In this document: positions 9,197-19,100 of the stretch, in pieces
Layout: every line of letters starts with the position of its first letter
Position numbering within the stretch: position 1 is the stretch's first letter
DNA from: Paenibacillus sophorae
GTDB lineage: Bacteria > Bacillota > Bacilli > Paenibacillales > Paenibacillaceae
Reading direction: 5' to 3'
DNA length: 64,000 bases
NCBI RefSeq assembly: GCF_018966525.1
Contig: NZ_CP076607.1
Span: 1,798,001-1,862,000, forward strand
Position numbers and translations under genes: made by a program
Notes under the pieces: model-generated
What the model saw: only the letters and a program-made list of their open reading frames with translations
Told to the model about the DNA's origin: nothing
Databases searched by the model: none

Positions 9197-9236
9197 AAAA
9201 AAGGACGAACGGCAAACAGCCGGACGTCCTTTTGGC
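9197..9236. terminator. Bidirectional terminator
   Basis: The sequence AAAAAAGGACG...CGTCCTTTT forms a GC stem flanked by A and T runs, between the UPF0173 gene and the convergent glycosyltransferase gene. Confidence 0.8.
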
Positions 9237-9259
9237 GGTACATCAGTGAAATCAATAAA

Positions 9260-10447
9260 TTAAGGAGCCAAGTATACCGCTTTGTCGCCGCGCGTCTGCG
9301 CCGGGGAGCCGTTCTCCCCAGCCAGCTTCTCCTGCTTGATCAGCATCTCCAGCACCGTTACCGCGCAGTGATGCGGTTGGTAGTGGTCAGGGGAGAGCCG
9401 GAGGCGGCGCTGCTTCTCAAGTTCTGCGTACTCGCGCTGCAGCAGCCGGAACCATTTGTCTATCACCGTCTCGGAGTCCAGCATTTCGGCCAAACCGAGC
9501 TCGACAAAATATTGGCAGTTCTTCTCTTCTTGCCCGGGAATGGCTTGATAGAAGAGCATAGGGATGCCTTTGGCCAGCGCCTCGGTGCAGGTCATGCCGC
9601 CCGGCTTCGTTATCAGCAGATCGGCGGCGTCCATTAACTTGTTGACGTCGCTGCTGTATCCGAGAACAGTGATATTCGGATGCTGGAACCGGGGATCGCT
9701 GCGCATTTTGTCCACCAGTTTATTATTGCTGCCCATACAGAAGATGAGCTGGATATGATCAATCTTGGCCGTCAGTGCGTTCATGATCCCTTCGCCGAAC
9801 ATCAGGCCCCAGCCGCCGCCCATAATCAGCACCGTGGGCATATCAGCAAGTCCAAGCTCCTGGCGGAGCGCCTCCCTGTTGGATCGTTCCCAGAATTTGG
9901 GGTGAACAGGGATGCCTGTTACCTTTACTTGATCGGAAGGAATGCCGCGTCCCGTCAAGATCGCCTTTACCCGAGAGGTAGAGACGAGGTAGCGGTTCAC
10001 CTCTGCGTTAACCCAACTGCCGTGAGCGTCGTAGTCGGTAATCAGCGTGTACAGCGGCACTTTCAGCCCCAGATGCTTCAATCTGGAAACGACAGCGGCG
10101 GGAAGAGGGTGTGTGCATATAATTAGATCTGGTTTAAGCTGCTCGATGACTTGCCGGGCATGCGTATAAAAAACACGGTGCAGCGCCAGTTTGGTGAACC
10201 GGTTCAGCGATCTGTGATATTGCGTTTTGTACAGCATTCCAACCAGCTTGGGCTGGCTGCTGACGGTCTTGCGGTAGGCGGAAAGAATCCATGGAGCCAC
10301 CGTCGGGTTCAGGAATCTGCCCAGCTCGATGACCCGGCACTGGACTGCAGGATTGAGGCGCTTAATACCTTCAGCTAAAGCATAGGCGGCCCCTGTATGT
10401 CCTGTGCCGAAGCCTTCCGAAAACAGCAGTACTCTTTTCTTTCGCAT
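9260..10447 (-). CDS. MGDG synthase-type glycosyltransferase (UgtP-like)
   Basis: A 395-residue GT28-type glycosyltransferase. The N-terminus (KRVLLFSEGFGTGHTGAAYALAEGI) is the MGDG_synth acceptor domain; the C-terminal half holds the nucleotide-sugar site with GGGWGLMFGEGIM and KPGGMTCTEALAKGIPMLFY. Relatives such as UgtP transfer glucose from UDP-glucose to diacylglycerol, making glycolipids and the lipoteichoic acid anchor at the inner membrane face. The start at 10447 follows GGGTGA; an upstream ATG at 10501 adds non-homologous residues. Whether it is UgtP itself or a paralogue of the same fold cannot be decided here. Confidence 0.87.
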   Translation of the reverse strand: MRKKRVLLFSEGFGTGHTGAAYALAEGIKRLNPAVQCRVIELGRFLNPTVAPWILSAYRKTVSSQPKLVGMLYKTQYHRSLNRFTKLALHRVFYTHARQVIEQLKPDLIICTHPLPAAVVSRLKHLGLKVPLYTLITDYDAHGSWVNAEVNRYLVSTSRVKAILTGRGIPSDQVKVTGIPVHPKFWERSNREALRQELGLADMPTVLIMGGGWGLMFGEGIMNALTAKIDHIQLIFCMGSNNKLVDKMRSDPRFQHPNITVLGYSSDVNKLMDAADLLITKPGGMTCTEALAKGIPMLFYQAIPGQEEKNCQYFVELGLAEMLDSETVIDKWFRLLQREYAELEKQRRLRLSPDHYQPHHCAVTVLEMLIKQEKLAGENGSPAQTRGDKAVYLAP

Positions 10448-10656
10448 AATTTCACCCGCTACTTTCGATTTCGATAGAATTGCAAAGTCTGTTACATTCA
10501 CTATACGCCATATTTGCTCAGAAATTCTGTACTCTTTTCACATTATACAAATAAGACGTAAAGAGAAAGTTAAAACACTGCAAGAACTAAAAAATAAAAC
10601 AAGTTGGAACGTATTGCAATCTGCCGCCCAAGGTGGTAAATTAAATAACGACAAAA

Positions 10657-10679
10657 TGACCAAATTCGTAAAATAGTCA
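10657..10679. promoter_or_regulatory. Putative TetR operator, copy 1
   Basis: A 23-bp site, TGACCAA then six variable bases then AAAATAGTCA, with an inverted TGAC/GTCA pair at its ends. It lies 47 bp before the tetR start. A second copy with the same length and the same outer 17 bases precedes the downstream YhgE gene. Confidence 0.7.
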
Positions 10680-10725
10680 TCATGCTTGATCGGCATTTAC
10701 TAAGCGGTAGAAAGGAAGTGCGCAG

Positions 10726-11310
10726 ATGGCAGTGGTGGATCGAAGGCAGCAGGTGATTAAGGCGGCGGCAAAGTCTTTTTCATTATTCGGCTACAAGGCG
10801 ACAACGATGGATCAGGTGGCCAAAATCGCGAGCGTAGGTAAAGGCACCATCTATACTTTTTTTTCGAATAAGGAGCAGTTGTTTGACGAGATTCTTCACA
10901 CGGTTATTATTGAGATGAAACACATTGCCGAGCGGGAGATTAGGCGCGACAAGCCTTTCTTTGATAACCTGCAGCGTGTTCTGGACGCCCTGCTGGAATT
11001 CCGGAGCGAGCATGAACTGATTATCAAGCTTTCCCAGGAAAAGCGCGAATTCGGTACGCCGCAGGCGCAGGAGGGACTCGATAAGATCGAGTGCGCCATC
11101 ATTGGATATCTGGAACGGGAGGTGGAGCACGCCATCAGGCAGAATGAAATCAAGCCATGTGATCCCAAGGTCATATCGGTGGTTATGCTGAAACTCTACA
11201 TTACGCTGACTGCCGAGCTTAACAAATTGCAAGCGCCCCTGAGCAAGGAAGAGATCAAATCGTATTTCCGGCTGATTCTGGCTGAAGGTCTGGCACAGCA
11301 AAGGGCGTAA
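10726..11310 (+). CDS. TetR/AcrR family transcriptional regulator
   Basis: A 194-residue regulator. Residues 8-55 form the TetR helix-turn-helix (RQQVIKAAAKSFSLFGYKATTMDQVAKIASVGKGTIYTFFSNKEQLF); the remaining helices form the ligand and dimer domain with no assignable ligand. It is followed after 188 bp by the YhgE/Pip-type membrane protein gene, and both carry the same 23-bp upstream element, so it probably represses itself and that gene. GAAAGGAAG precedes the ATG. Confidence 0.93.
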   Translation: MAVVDRRQQVIKAAAKSFSLFGYKATTMDQVAKIASVGKGTIYTFFSNKEQLFDEILHTVIIEMKHIAEREIRRDKPFFDNLQRVLDALLEFRSEHELIIKLSQEKREFGTPQAQEGLDKIECAIIGYLEREVEHAIRQNEIKPCDPKVISVVMLKLYITLTAELNKLQAPLSKEEIKSYFRLILAEGLAQQRA

Positions 11311-11415
11311 GAGAATGGCGGCAGGCGTCTTTCGCGCATATTCAACTGAGGTTTGCCAAATCAACCGGAGTTCACCGAGAGCAAGAGCCGAGAGGCATTT
11401 TTTTGTTCCTTAAAT

Positions 11416-11438
11416 TGACCAACCGGGGAAAATAGTCA
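11416..11438. promoter_or_regulatory. Putative TetR operator, copy 2
   Basis: TGACCAA, six bases, AAAATAGTCA: identical at both ends to the site before tetR and of the same 23-bp length. It sits 61 bp before the YhgE gene start. Confidence 0.7.
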
Positions 11439-11498
11439 GTTATTATTACAAGCTATTTTGCGTAAACAGAAAGAAAAGAGTAAAAGGAGAGAACCGGA

Positions 11499-13853
11499 GT
11501 GAAATCATTATCTGTCTTTAGGAAAGACGCGGGTACGGCGCTTAAGAAACCGATGATGCTGCTCACCATCCTGGCCGTGCTGTTCATTCCGACGCTTTAC
11601 AGCGGAGTGTATTTGAAGGCGTTTTGGGACCCTTATGGCAATCTGGATAAGATGCCGGTCGCCATCGTTAATGAAGACAAGGGCGCCGATTACGAGGGAA
11701 CTAAGCTAAACGCCGGCCAAGATCTGGTGGAGGAGCTTAAGAAGAGCAAGGATTTCAACTGGGTCTTCGTGAGCCGCGAACAGGCTGAAGAGGGGCTGAA
11801 GAAAGACGAATATTATGTAGCGATCATTGTGCCGGAGAATTTCTCTGCCAATGCGACGACTGTACTGGATGATCAGCCGAAGCCCGCACAGCTTATATAT
11901 GAGCCGAAGCAGGGCGAGAACTTTACCGCCAGCACGATCGCAGGTTCGGCGGCCAAGGAGCTCAAGGCCAAAGTATCAGCTAAAATTACGGAAGCTTATG
12001 CGAATTCTGTGTTTGATAACATAACAGATATCTCTAACGGCCTTGGCGAAGCCAGCGATGGTGCGGCCAAAATCGCAGATGGCGCGGGTCAACTGGACGA
12101 TGGCGCGGCCAAGCTGAAAAATAATCTGGTCGTTCTGACCGAAGGCACGGGCAAGCTTCTTAACGGCGTACAACCGCTGAAGCAGGGCGCCGCCGCGATC
12201 AAGAGCGGCGCCGCCGAACTGCAAACGGGGGGCAGTTCCCTTGCCTCCGGGCTGAATCAGCTGTCCGCTGCCCATAAGCAGCTGACAGATGGCGCCGCGC
12301 AGTCGGCAGCCGGCGCCAAGCAGCTAAGCGGCGGGCTGCAGCAGTCGGCCCAAGGCGCGGCGCAGCTTAAGGGCGGAGCTGGAGCCGTTGCGGACGGCAG
12401 CTCCCGGCTTAAGAGCGGAGCGGAGTCTGTCGCGGATGGCAGCTCGAAGCTGCAAGCCGGGCTGACTTCCTCCGTGGACGGCAGCGCGAAGCTGGCAGAC
12501 GGGCTTAAGGCCTCCGCTGAAGGCAGCGCGAAGGTAAGCGCCGGCGCGAAGAGCGTCTCGGATGGACTGCAGCAGCTGGCGCAGGCCAATCCGCAGCTGG
12601 CGGCGAGCGCCGATGTGCAGAAGCTGATTGCTGCGAGCAAGGCGGTGGCGGACGGCAGCGCCCAGCTTCAGCAGAGCCAGGCGCAGCTGGCTCAGGGTGC
12701 GAGCGATTTGCACAGCGGCCAGGAGCAGCTGGCGCAGGGCGCGACGCAGGTGCATGACGGCGCGCAGAAGCTCGCAGCCGGCGCAGGCCAGCTGAACAGC
12801 GGCGCCCTGCAGCTCGGCGACGGCGCCGCTCAGTTGGCCGAAGGCCAGCAGCGACTCGCCTCCGGCGCGGCTTCGCTGGCAACCGGCGGCGGCAAGCTGG
12901 CGGCCGGGATGCAGCAGTTCGGTGCCAAGCTCGGCAGCGCCGCAGCGGGCGGCAGCAAGCTGGCGGACGGAACCGCTAAGCTGGAAGCGGGCGCCTCGTC
13001 GCTTGCGGCAGGTGTCGCCAAGCTGGGCGGCGGGATCGGCTCTGTTGCGGAAGGCTCTCAGAAATTGAGTGATGGCGCTGGAGATTTGAAGGACGGGACA
13101 GCCGATCTGAAGACCGGTTCGTCGGAGCTTGCGGGCAAGCTGAACGATGCGGCGGATAAGACGGGTGGCGTCAAGACAACCGACGAGACAGTCAGCATGT
13201 TCGCCGAGCCGGTCGAACTGAATCAGGAAACGCTGAGCGAGGTGCCGAATTACGGTACCGGTCTTGCTCCTTATTTTCTGTCTCTGGGACTATTCGTCGG
13301 ATCGTTGATGTGTACAATCGTTATCTCGCTGCGTTCCACTACGGTGGAGGAAGCTTCCCGGTTCAACCGGTTTGCGAGCCGTACCCTTATTTTCTCCGGC
13401 ATGAGCCTTCTGCAGTCTCTAGTGGTAGCGTCGATTATGCTCTACGGACTGAGGCTTGAGGTTCAGAGTATGCCAAGATTCTACGTCTTCTCCTTTATCG
13501 CCAGCCTATCGTTCATGTGGCTGATTCAGGCCCTGGTAACCTGGCTGGATCAACCCGGAAGATTCGTGGCGATCGTGCTGCTGATCTTCCAGCTGACGAC
13601 AAGCGCAGGCACATTCCCGCTGGAGCTCATACCCAAATGGATGCAGTCGCTTCATCCGCTGCTTCCGATGAGTTACAGCGTGCAGGGCTTCAGATCGGTC
13701 ATCTCCACTGGCGATTACGGCAGAATGTGGAGCGACGCAGGCACGCTTGCCATATACGGAGCCGTGTCCCTCGTATTCACGCTGTTGTACTTCATTAGCC
13801 GTGGACGTGACGAAAAAACTGAGTTAAATAGTGAACAAGTTTTGTCTGTATAA
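11499..13853 (+). CDS. YhgE/Pip-family membrane protein with long heptad-repeat domain
   Basis: A 784-residue protein. It has an N-terminal membrane segment (residues about 18-38), a conserved extracytoplasmic YhgE head (MPVAIVNEDKGADYEGTKLNAG), a roughly 370-residue repeat region (about 185-555), and a C-terminal ABC-2-like membrane domain with about five segments. The repeats are near-heptads of the type DGAAxLx/xGAxxL with Gly at a fixed position. Relatives include the phage SPP1 receptor YueB and EsaA of type VII secretion, and proteins implicated in export. The GTG start follows AAAGGAGAG. TetR control is inferred from the shared operator. Function in this organism is unknown. Confidence 0.88.
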   Translation: MKSLSVFRKDAGTALKKPMMLLTILAVLFIPTLYSGVYLKAFWDPYGNLDKMPVAIVNEDKGADYEGTKLNAGQDLVEELKKSKDFNWVFVSREQAEEGLKKDEYYVAIIVPENFSANATTVLDDQPKPAQLIYEPKQGENFTASTIAGSAAKELKAKVSAKITEAYANSVFDNITDISNGLGEASDGAAKIADGAGQLDDGAAKLKNNLVVLTEGTGKLLNGVQPLKQGAAAIKSGAAELQTGGSSLASGLNQLSAAHKQLTDGAAQSAAGAKQLSGGLQQSAQGAAQLKGGAGAVADGSSRLKSGAESVADGSSKLQAGLTSSVDGSAKLADGLKASAEGSAKVSAGAKSVSDGLQQLAQANPQLAASADVQKLIAASKAVADGSAQLQQSQAQLAQGASDLHSGQEQLAQGATQVHDGAQKLAAGAGQLNSGALQLGDGAAQLAEGQQRLASGAASLATGGGKLAAGMQQFGAKLGSAAAGGSKLADGTAKLEAGASSLAAGVAKLGGGIGSVAEGSQKLSDGAGDLKDGTADLKTGSSELAGKLNDAADKTGGVKTTDETVSMFAEPVELNQETLSEVPNYGTGLAPYFLSLGLFVGSLMCTIVISLRSTTVEEASRFNRFASRTLIFSGMSLLQSLVVASIMLYGLRLEVQSMPRFYVFSFIASLSFMWLIQALVTWLDQPGRFVAIVLLIFQLTTSAGTFPLELIPKWMQSLHPLLPMSYSVQGFRSVISTGDYGRMWSDAGTLAIYGAVSLVFTLLYFISRGRDEKTELNSEQVLSV

Positions 13854-13888
13854 TCTCGGTTTAAGGCAGATGAAGTATTTTTAACCGG

Positions 13889-13911
13889 AGCGCCCCTAGA
13901 GGGCGCTTTTT
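13889..13911 (+). terminator. Terminator of the YhgE-type gene
   Basis: GCGCCC-CTAGA-GGGCGC followed by TTTTT lies about 36 bp after the stop codon. The group II intron begins two bases after the T run, the usual placement of class C introns. Confidence 0.88.
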
Positions 13912-13912
13912 G

Positions 13913-15822
13913 GTGTGCGCCCGGCATGGGCGATAACTCGGCGGTGAAAGTCCGCTACAGGCTTGGCAGTAGGAACTGTTAGCCAAAGGCAAGGGTGTCC
14001 GCCGCGAGGCGGAATCTGAAGGAAGCCGGAGGCAAACCCTCGGTCTGACGAACAGAAATCACATAGAAGGCATCATGGGACGGACGAGCTTGCACTACAA
14101 AGCAAAGTCCAATACTGCCCGAATCCCAGGGTGTAAATGTGGCAGATGGATGAGGGGAAGGTTATCGCTCTTACCCGGGGAGATCTCACAGACGCCCGGT
14201 AGGAAAAAAAAAAAAAAATCCGAAAGACGGAGTAAAGCTTGCTGTGAGAAGTCAGCAGAGGCCATAGTACCGGGAAGTTTTTTTTTCTCGGGAAGGGCCG
14301 AACAATCGTAAGTCTCGAGTACATACAGGAAGGAGAGTCGGCGCGATGAAAGCAGAATACCGAAAGGGCTGCCCGCAAAGGGAACGTGTGGAACATGAAG
14401 AGTATGCGGGAGCGCGGAGTGCCGGCATTCGGGAAAGTAGAGAAAGAGACGGTGCAACAGACTTGCTGGAACAGATTCTGGACAGAGACAATCTGAACAG
14501 AGCCTACAAGCAGGTCAAACGCAACCATGGAGCGCCTGGAATCGACGGAATGACCGTAGAAGATGCGCTGCCATGGCTGCAGGAACATAGAGACGAGCTG
14601 TTGCAAAATATCCGGGAAGGCCGATACAAGCCAAGCCCGGTACGGCGCAAGGAAATTCCCAAACCCGATGGAAGTGGAGTACGGAAGCTTGGCATACCCA
14701 CAGTCGTGGACCGAGTGATCCAGCAGGCGATCGCCCAGCAGTTGCAGCCGCTGTTTGAGCCGCTCTTCTCAGACGGAAGTTACGGCTACCGCCCTGGGCG
14801 GAGCGCGCAGCAGGCCATCCGTAAGGTGAAAGATTACGCGCAGCAAGGCTATGGTCACGCGGTAGAAATCGACCTTTCGAAATACTTCGACACACTGAAC
14901 CATGAACTGCTGATGAATCTTTTGCGCAAACAAATTCAGAACAAGCGTGTAACCGAACTGATTAAGAAATATTTGAAAAGTGGGGTTATGGAGAATGGGG
15001 TGCACTGCAAAACGGAGGAAGGCTCTCCGCAGGGAGGCCCTTTATCTCCGCTGCTCGCGAACATCTATCTGAACGAATTCGACCAGGAGATGAACAGACG
15101 GGGAGTGAACGTTATCCGGTATGCGGATGACATCGTGGTGCTAGCCAAAAGCAAACGGGCAGCGACGCGGCTTCTGGAGTCTTGCCGGAAGTACCTGGAG
15201 AACAAATTGAGACTCCAGATGAATATGCGGAAAAGCAAGGTAGTCAGCGTAGTGGCCCGGAAGTATTTCAAATTCCTTGGTTTTGCCCTGGGAAAGAACA
15301 GAAATGGGGTGTATATTCGCGCCCATGGGCAATCCCTCGCAAAAGCAAAGAAGAAGCTGAAAGAACTAACGAGCCGCAGTCAGGGCAGGAATGTTCGCCA
15401 AGTCATGGAGAAAGTGAAAGTCTACATTCGCGGATGGATCGGCTACTACTATGTAGCCGACATGAAACGGATATTGAAAAGCTGGAGCGAATGGCTGCGA
15501 AGACGCCTGCGGATGTACATCTGGAAACAGTGGAAGAAGCCGAGAACCAAGGTACAGAACCTGCGCAAGCTGGGGATACCGGAATGGCAGGCTTACCAGT
15601 GGGGGAACTCCCGTCTGGGGTACTGGCGCATCGCCGGAAGCCCGGTGCTGTCTCGTTCCATAACAAACGAAAAGCTCGCACAGGCAGGATATTATGACTT
15701 TCCTGCGCAGTACGAGCGTTTACGTCAATTGCACTTAAACGGTTGAACCGCCGTATACCGAACGGTACGTACGGTGGTGTGAGAGGTCGGCTACTCAGTT
15801 AATGGGTAGCCTCCTACTCGAT
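13913..15822 (+). mobile_element. Group II intron, probably bacterial class C
   Basis: The 5' end GTGTGCGCCCGGCATGGG matches the GUGYG boundary and the start of domain I. A reverse transcriptase/maturase is encoded inside. Domain V is visible at 15747-15778: a stem with ACCGCCGTA pairing TACGGTGGT around a GAAC-type tetraloop and a CGC triad, as in class C. Domain VI and the 3' boundary follow, ending in CCTACTCGAT. Insertion immediately after an intrinsic terminator also fits class C. The exact 3' end could be off by one or two bases. An A15 run (14204-14218) and a T9 run (14278-14286) sit in the non-coding part before the ORF. Confidence 0.9.
14346..15746 (+). CDS. ltrA: Group II intron reverse transcriptase/maturase
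   Basis: A 466-residue intron-encoded protein. The reverse transcriptase domain spans about residues 45-300 with the active-site motif NVIRYADDIVVLAKS and the palm motif GTP-like EGSPQGGPLSPLLANIYL. The maturase (X) domain follows and ends ...LGYWRIAGSPVLSRSITNEKLAQAGYYDFPAQYERL. No HNH endonuclease zinc fingers follow, consistent with class C. GGAAGGAGAG precedes the ATG. The frame is intact, so the intron is potentially active in splicing and retrohoming. Confidence 0.95.
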   Translation: MKAEYRKGCPQRERVEHEEYAGARSAGIRESRERDGATDLLEQILDRDNLNRAYKQVKRNHGAPGIDGMTVEDALPWLQEHRDELLQNIREGRYKPSPVRRKEIPKPDGSGVRKLGIPTVVDRVIQQAIAQQLQPLFEPLFSDGSYGYRPGRSAQQAIRKVKDYAQQGYGHAVEIDLSKYFDTLNHELLMNLLRKQIQNKRVTELIKKYLKSGVMENGVHCKTEEGSPQGGPLSPLLANIYLNEFDQEMNRRGVNVIRYADDIVVLAKSKRAATRLLESCRKYLENKLRLQMNMRKSKVVSVVARKYFKFLGFALGKNRNGVYIRAHGQSLAKAKKKLKELTSRSQGRNVRQVMEKVKVYIRGWIGYYYVADMKRILKSWSEWLRRRLRMYIWKQWKKPRTKVQNLRKLGIPEWQAYQWGNSRLGYWRIAGSPVLSRSITNEKLAQAGYYDFPAQYERLRQLHLNG

Positions 15823-16107
15823 TATTGCAGGGAAATAAAACGATTTCAAAACATGAGATTAAAAAATATTACATGGATAAAACGTTTGCAATGAATAAGT
15901 GCTTATTCATTTGTATTGCATAAATATTCATGGATGAGATTTTTTAAGCTTTTATCCTGTAAAGCTGTGTCGCAAAAGCTAATGTTAATCAGCATAATAA
16001 AAAAGTTTAAATTGCGCTCATGTAAGGTCGATGATAAAATAATATAACCAATCTGCGTTGAATAATTATTAATAATGCCCCACTTTATTATAGAAAGGTT
16101 GCGTAAG
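15823..16107 (+). promoter_or_regulatory. gltB upstream region with a 22-bp palindrome
   Basis: AT-rich, no gene. The main feature is a perfect inverted repeat at 15890-15911 with arms AATGAATAAG and CTTATTCATT around TG. It lacks a following T tract, so it is more likely an operator than a terminator. It is about 200 bp before the gltB start and 68 bp after the intron. I did not find a clear TnrA/GlnR-type TGTNAN7TNACA box. Confidence 0.5.
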
Positions 16108-19100
16108 ATGAGACACACTGAACTGCCCCCTAAACAGGGCCTTTACGATCCCCAGTTCGAGAAAGATGCCTGCGGCATGGGCTTTGTCGCCCATATCAAA
16201 GGCAAGCCATCTCATGAGATTGTTAGCAACGCCTTAACCATGCTCGCCAATATGGAGCATCGGGGAGGCCAGGGAAGCGAGCCGAATTCCGGCGACGGCG
16301 CGGGCATTATGCTGCAAATTCCGCACCGTTTCTTCTCCGAAGAAGCGAAAGCGCTCGGCTTTGAACTGCCGGAAGCGGGCCGTTACGGTGTCGGCATGCT
16401 CTTTTTGTCTCATAATGAAGACATCCGCACCGCGCATGAGCGCACCCTGAGTGAAATTATTACCGAAGAAGGGCAGACGGTGCTCGGTTACCGCGATGTG
16501 CCAACCTACGACGAAATGCTGGGCAAGACGGCGAAAGCCGCCAAGCCTTATGTCCGTCAAGTATTTATCGGCCGTTCCGCCGATATTCAAGACGATCTTG
16601 CCTTTGAACGCAAACTGTACGTTATCCGCAAACGGGCGGAGCTCGCCATCCGCTACAGCGGATCGGAAGAAGGCGCGTCCTTCTACCTGCCGAGCTTGTC
16701 CTGCCGCAAAATTGTATATAAAGGAATGCTGACCACCGAGCAGGTCGGTCCGTTCTATCTCGATCTGCAGAACGAAGCACTGGAATCGGCGATTGCGCTT
16801 GTCCATTCCCGGTTCAGCACCAATACGTTCCCGAGCTGGGAGCGTGCCCATCCGTACCGCTTCATGATCCATAACGGCGAGATCAATACGCTGCGCGGTA
16901 ACGTGAACTGGATGCACGCCCGCCAGTCGCTGTTTAAGAGCGAAGTGTTCGGCAGCGATCTGGAGAAGATCAAGCCGATTATCAACCCGGACGGGTCCGA
17001 TACCGGGATGTTCGACAACACGTTTGAGTTCCTGTACCTGAGCGGCCGTTCCCTGCCTCATGTGGCCATGATGATGGTTCCCGAGCCGTGGAGCAATCAT
17101 GACAGCATGGACGAGAAGAAAAAGGCGTTCTATGAATACCACAGCACACTGATGGAGCCGTGGGACGGGCCTGCCGCCATGGGCTTCACCGACGGCGTGC
17201 AGATCGGCGCGATTCTTGACCGTAACGGTCTGCGGCCTTCGCGTTATTATGTAACGAAAGACGATTTGATTATTTTGTCCTCTGAAGCGGGCGTACTGGA
17301 TATCCCGCCGGAGAACGTTCTATACAAAGACCGCCTGAGACCGGGCCGCATGCTGCTGGTTGACACGAAGGAAGGCCGAATTATTTCCGACGAGGAAGTG
17401 AAGGCGGCAATCGCTTCCGAGCATCCGTACCGCGAATGGCTTGACGAGCATCTGATCAGCCTGAACGAGCTTCCGGAAGCTCCCGAACTGCCTAATCCGA
17501 AGCATGACAATGTTCAGCAGCTTCAACAGGCATTCGGCTACACGTTCGAGGACCTGCGCAAGGTGCTGGAGCCGATGGCTTCCAGCGGCGCCGAAGCGAT
17601 AGGCTCGATGGGCTATGACGCTCCGCTTGCGGTGCTGTCCGACCGCCCGCAGCGGCTCTACAACTACTTTAAACAAATGTTCGCCCAGGTAACCAACCCG
17701 CCGATTGACGCAATCCGCGAAGAACTGGTGACTTCGACGACAACGACGATCGGGCCGGAGCGCAACCTGCTGAAACCGGAACCGGAAAGCTGTAGACAGA
17801 TTGCGCTGGAAACGCCGATTCTGTCCAATGAAGATTTCGCCAAGATCCGTCATGTGCGCCGTACAGGCTTCAAGTCGATGACCATTCCGACTCTGTTTCC
17901 GGCAGGATTGGGAGCCGAGGGACTGCGGACCGCACTTGACCGTCTGAACGAAGCGGCTGACCGCGTGATCGAGAAAGGCCACAATATTCTTATTTTGTCC
18001 GACCGTGGAGTAGATCGTGAGAATGCGGCTATTCCGGCACTGCTTGCCGTATCGAGCCTGCATCACCATCTGATCCGCCAAGGCACACGGACGAAGGTTA
18101 CGATTCTGCTGGAATCCGGCGAACCGCGCGAAGTGCATCATTACGCGCTTCTGCTCGGCTACGGCGTCAGCGCCGTGAATCCTTACTTAGCGTTCGAGAG
18201 CCTGGACGACATGATTTCCCAAGGCCTGCTGAGAGGCGTATCGCACGAGAAGGCCGTCAAGAACTATATCAAAGCCGCAACGAAGAGCGTGGTCAAGATC
18301 CTGTCCAAGATGGGCATCTCCACGATCCAGTCTTACCGCGGCGCCCAAATCTTTGAAGCAGTCGGCCTGAAGTCCGATTTCGTGGACCGCTACTTCACTT
18401 GGACTCCTTCCCGCATCGGCGGCATCGGCCTGGAGGAAGTGGTCACCGAGACGCTTGCGCATCATAACCGCGCCTTCTCCGACAAGGACGGCAAAGACAA
18501 GGTGCTGGATTCCGGCGGCGAATATCAATGGCGCAGCGACGGGGAGGATCATCTGTTCAACCCGCAGACGATCCATCTGCTCCAGCATTCCGTCCGCAGC
18601 GGCGATTACAATATGTACAAGGAATATTCGGCGCTTGTTCAGGGCGAGAGCAAGAAGCATCAGACGCTTCGTTCCCTGCTTGAGTTCAAGCAGGTAGGCG
18701 AGCCTATTCCGCTGGAAGAAGTGGAACCGGTGGAATCGATCATGAAACGCTTCAAGACCGGCGCCATGTCTTTTGGCTCGATCAGTAAGGAAGCGCATGA
18801 GGCGCTGGCGATTGCGATGAACCGAATCGGCGGCAAGAGCAATACAGGCGAAGGCGGAGAGGATCCGGCGCGCTTTATCCCGGATGCCAACGGGGATTCC
18901 CGCCGCAGCGCGATCAAGCAGGTCGCCTCCGGACGGTTCGGCGTAACGTCGAATTATCTGGTGAACGCCGATGAAATTCAAATCAAGATGGCCCAGGGCG
19001 CGAAGCCGGGCGAAGGCGGACAGCTTCCGGGACGCAAGGTATATCCTTGGGTTGCCGAGGTCCGCGGTTCCACGGCGGGCGTGGGTCTGATTTCGCCTCC

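Noticed and set aside
14204..14286. A15 and T9 homopolymer tracts
   Set aside because: Considered as a frameshift site or promoter, but they lie in the non-coding part of the group II intron before its ORF, where they can only affect RNA structure.
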